DNA from: JBPCRW01 sp050996405
GTDB lineage: Bacteria; Acidobacteriota; Blastocatellia; Pyrinomonadales; Pyrinomonadaceae
Reading direction: 5' to 3'
Length of the DNA: 7,423 nt
Assembly: GCA_050996405.1 (NCBI GenBank)
Contig: JBPCRW010000016.1
Coordinates: 1-7,423 of the forward strand
Shown here piece after piece: positions 6,312 to 7,423 of the stretch. The position numbers were made by a program, and so were the translations under genes. Each line of letters opens with the position of its first letter. The first letter of the stretch is position 1. The notes below the pieces were generated by a model. The model did no database searches. It was given only the letters and a program-made list of their open reading frames with translations, and had not been told where the DNA came from.

Positions 6312-6689
6312 ATGTTGAAAAACTTAGAACAATTATTCTTTTTCTCTGTTTGCTATATGGTATTGATGATTTCTCCATCGTTCGGGCAGTCAGGCAGCAC
6401 TCAGAAAGGCTGCGGCGGAATTACAGGAAGAACGACTACGATTGAAGGTTACGTTATACCGGGAACAAAAATTCGTCTGGCAAATAAATCAACCAAACAA
6501 GTCACAAATACCTTCACGGACGGAGATGGCGAATACACGATTTGTCTTGAAGCAGGAACTTACGATGTTTCTACGAAATCCCTCGGATTCAAAAACGCAA
6601 TAAGAAAATCCATCAAAATTGATAAATCCGGGAAAAATACAATTGATTTTGTGTTGAAACATGGAAAGCCGGTTGTAAATAACAATTAA
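6312..6689 (+). CDS. Secreted carboxypeptidase-regulatory-like domain protein
   Basis: A 125-residue exported protein. The ATG at 6312 gives a clean signal peptide: a short basic start (MLKNLEQ), a hydrophobic core to about residue 20, and a likely cleavage after SPSFG (25). The same frame stays open back to 6177 but overlaps the previous gene and would bury the signal peptide. The mature part has the pattern of a CarboxypepD_reg/Cna-B-like beta sandwich: G-x-I-T-G-R-T then VIPGTKIRLANKST (48-61), TFTDGDGEYTICLEAGTYDV (67-86) and a final strand NTIDFVL. C34 and C78 could form a disulfide bond. Such domains usually add structure or ligand binding to periplasmic or surface proteins; here the domain stands alone, with no enzyme attached. 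It is visibly richer in A+T than thrS. The region shows no strong ribosome binding site. Confidence 0.82.
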   Translation: MLKNLEQLFFFSVCYMVLMISPSFGQSGSTQKGCGGITGRTTTIEGYVIPGTKIRLANKSTKQVTNTFTDGDGEYTICLEAGTYDVSTKSLGFKNAIRKSIKIDKSGKNTIDFVLKHGKPVVNNN

Positions 6690-6723
6690 AAAGGCTTCGC
6701 TCAAAACGAGACGAAGCCTTTTT
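6688..6723. terminator. Bidirectional terminator between the secreted protein gene and groEL
   Basis: A perfect 12-bp stem AAAAAGGCTTCG (6688-6699) with CGAAGCCTTTTT (6712-6723) has A-run and T-run ends and an inner CTC/GAG pairing. It works in both directions, ending the plus-strand small genes and the minus-strand groEL. It overlaps the stop codon of the secreted protein gene by two bases. Confidence 0.9.
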
Positions 6724-6729
6724 GATTGG

Positions 6730-6764
6730 AAAATCCAAAATCCGAAATCTAAAATCCGAAATCG
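6730..6764. repeat. Five-unit heptamer tandem repeat
   Basis: Five successive 7-base units are AAAATCC, AAAATCC, GAAATCT, AAAATCC, GAAATCG. The array lies between the terminator and the groEL stop, three bases short of the gene end. Heptad periodicity also occurs at 2005-2018, 2113-2133 and 2270-2326. Confidence 0.8.
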
Positions 6765-6766
6765 GA

Positions 6767-7423
6767 TTACATTCCCATTCCCATACCGCCCATTCCGCCG
6801 CCCATACCGCCCATACCGCCGTCGCCTTTTTCGTCCGGCGCGTCGGCAATCATCGCTTCGGTCGTCAGCATTAATCCGGCAATCGAAGCCGCATTTTGCA
6901 GTGCATAGCGTGTAACTTTTGCCGGATCAATGACGCCCTGCGCGACCATATCGCCGAATTCTTCAGTTGCCGCGTTAAAGCCGAAACCGTCGCTGTCTTC
7001 GTTGCGGACTCTTTCGACAATCACCGCGCCTTCTTTACCGGCGTTTTGCGCGATTTGACGAAGCGGTTCTTCGACGGCGCGTTTGATGATATTAACGCCA
7101 ATCTGCTCGTCGCTGTCGCCGTCCGATTTGAAATTGTCGAGAACTTTCGCCGCGCGCACCAGAGCCACGCCGCCGCCCGGGACGATTCCTTCTTCGACTG
7201 CCGCACGAGTCGCATTCATCGCGTCTTCGACACGCGCCTTCTTTTCCTTCATTTCGATTTCGGTTGCCGCGCCGACTTTGATAACCGCCACGCCGCCGAC
7301 TAATTTGGCGAGACGTTCCTGCAATTTTTCTTTGTCGTAATCCGAAGAAGATTCTTCGATTTGATTGCGAATCGTTTTGACGCGCCCTTCGACCGCGCCG
7401 GCATCGCCCTGACCGTCAATAAT
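6767..7423 (-). CDS. groEL: 60 kDa chaperonin GroEL, 3' part (runs off the window)
   Basis: Subunit of the double-ring, ATP-driven folding chamber that works with GroES in the cytoplasm. The reading frame is open to the last base, so the window holds about 218 of some 545 residues, covering the end of the apical domain, the second intermediate segment and the C-terminal equatorial domain. Diagnostic stretches are EESSSDYDKEKLQERLAKL, VGAATEIEMKEKKARVEDA, the Gly-rich PGGGVALVRA, and SIAGLMLTTEAMIADAPDE. The C-terminus is the Gly/Met repeat GGMGGMGGGMGGMGMGM, typical of the tail that lines the chamber. The C-terminal 35 or so codons exist a second time at 5660-5769. The neighbouring groES, expected upstream, would be outside the window. 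An apparent TTG start at 7324 is internal and should not be used. Confidence 0.97.
   Translation of the reverse strand: MIDGQGDAGAVEGRVKTIRNQIEESSSDYDKEKLQERLAKLVGGVAVIKVGAATEIEMKEKKARVEDAMNATRAAVEEGIVPGGGVALVRAAKVLDNFKSDGDSDEQIGVNIIKRAVEEPLRQIAQNAGKEGAVIVERVRNEDSDGFGFNAATEEFGDMVAQGVIDPAKVTRYALQNAASIAGLMLTTEAMIADAPDEKGDGGMGGMGGGMGGMGMGM

Overview
This window comes from a Gram-negative-type bacterium. The evidence is a heptose epimerase for lipopolysaccharide, a GroEL with a Gly/Met tail, and moderate base composition. Palindromic and heptameric intergenic repeats, together with a small secreted carboxypeptidase-regulatory-like protein, make me lean towards Acidobacteriota (Blastocatellia-like). 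That placement is an impression, not a demonstration.

Layout. Most genes read on the minus strand. From the left: thrS (25-1998, complete, all catalytic, zinc and editing residues present); a 338-base untranslated stretch with heptamer repeats and mutually exclusive hairpins in the thrS leader; tRNA-Val(GAC) with encoded CCA and a good sigma70-type promoter (2337-2467); hldD (2500-3477); a palindromic repeat (3483-3588); an arginase-family hydrolase, probably formimidoylglutamase, best started at 4561 because the upstream extension lies in another palindromic repeat (4583-4648); and an unrecognised helical 224-residue protein (4720-5394). Then come a strong hairpin terminator (5577-5606) and a 35-codon fragment that is a near copy of the 3' end of groEL (5660-5769). 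Three small plus-strand genes follow: two adjacent unknown small proteins behind an extended -10 promoter, and a secreted beta-sandwich-like protein. A bidirectional terminator and the 3' part of groEL (6767 to the window edge) close the window.

How it fits together. thrS, tRNA-Val, hldD and groEL are housekeeping genes. The most interesting structure is at 5660-6888. The last ~107-122 bases of groEL occur twice in the same orientation, 63/66 identical in the core, flanking about 1 kb that carries the three oppositely oriented small genes. This is the geometry expected of a cassette that inserted at the 3' end of groEL and rebuilt the gene end, or of a partial duplication. The older 3' end, with its own terminator, would now be stranded downstream. 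Secondary points are the heptameric repeat arrays shared by three intergenic places, the two larger palindromes, and the general lack of Shine-Dalgarno sequences except before the 224-residue gene.
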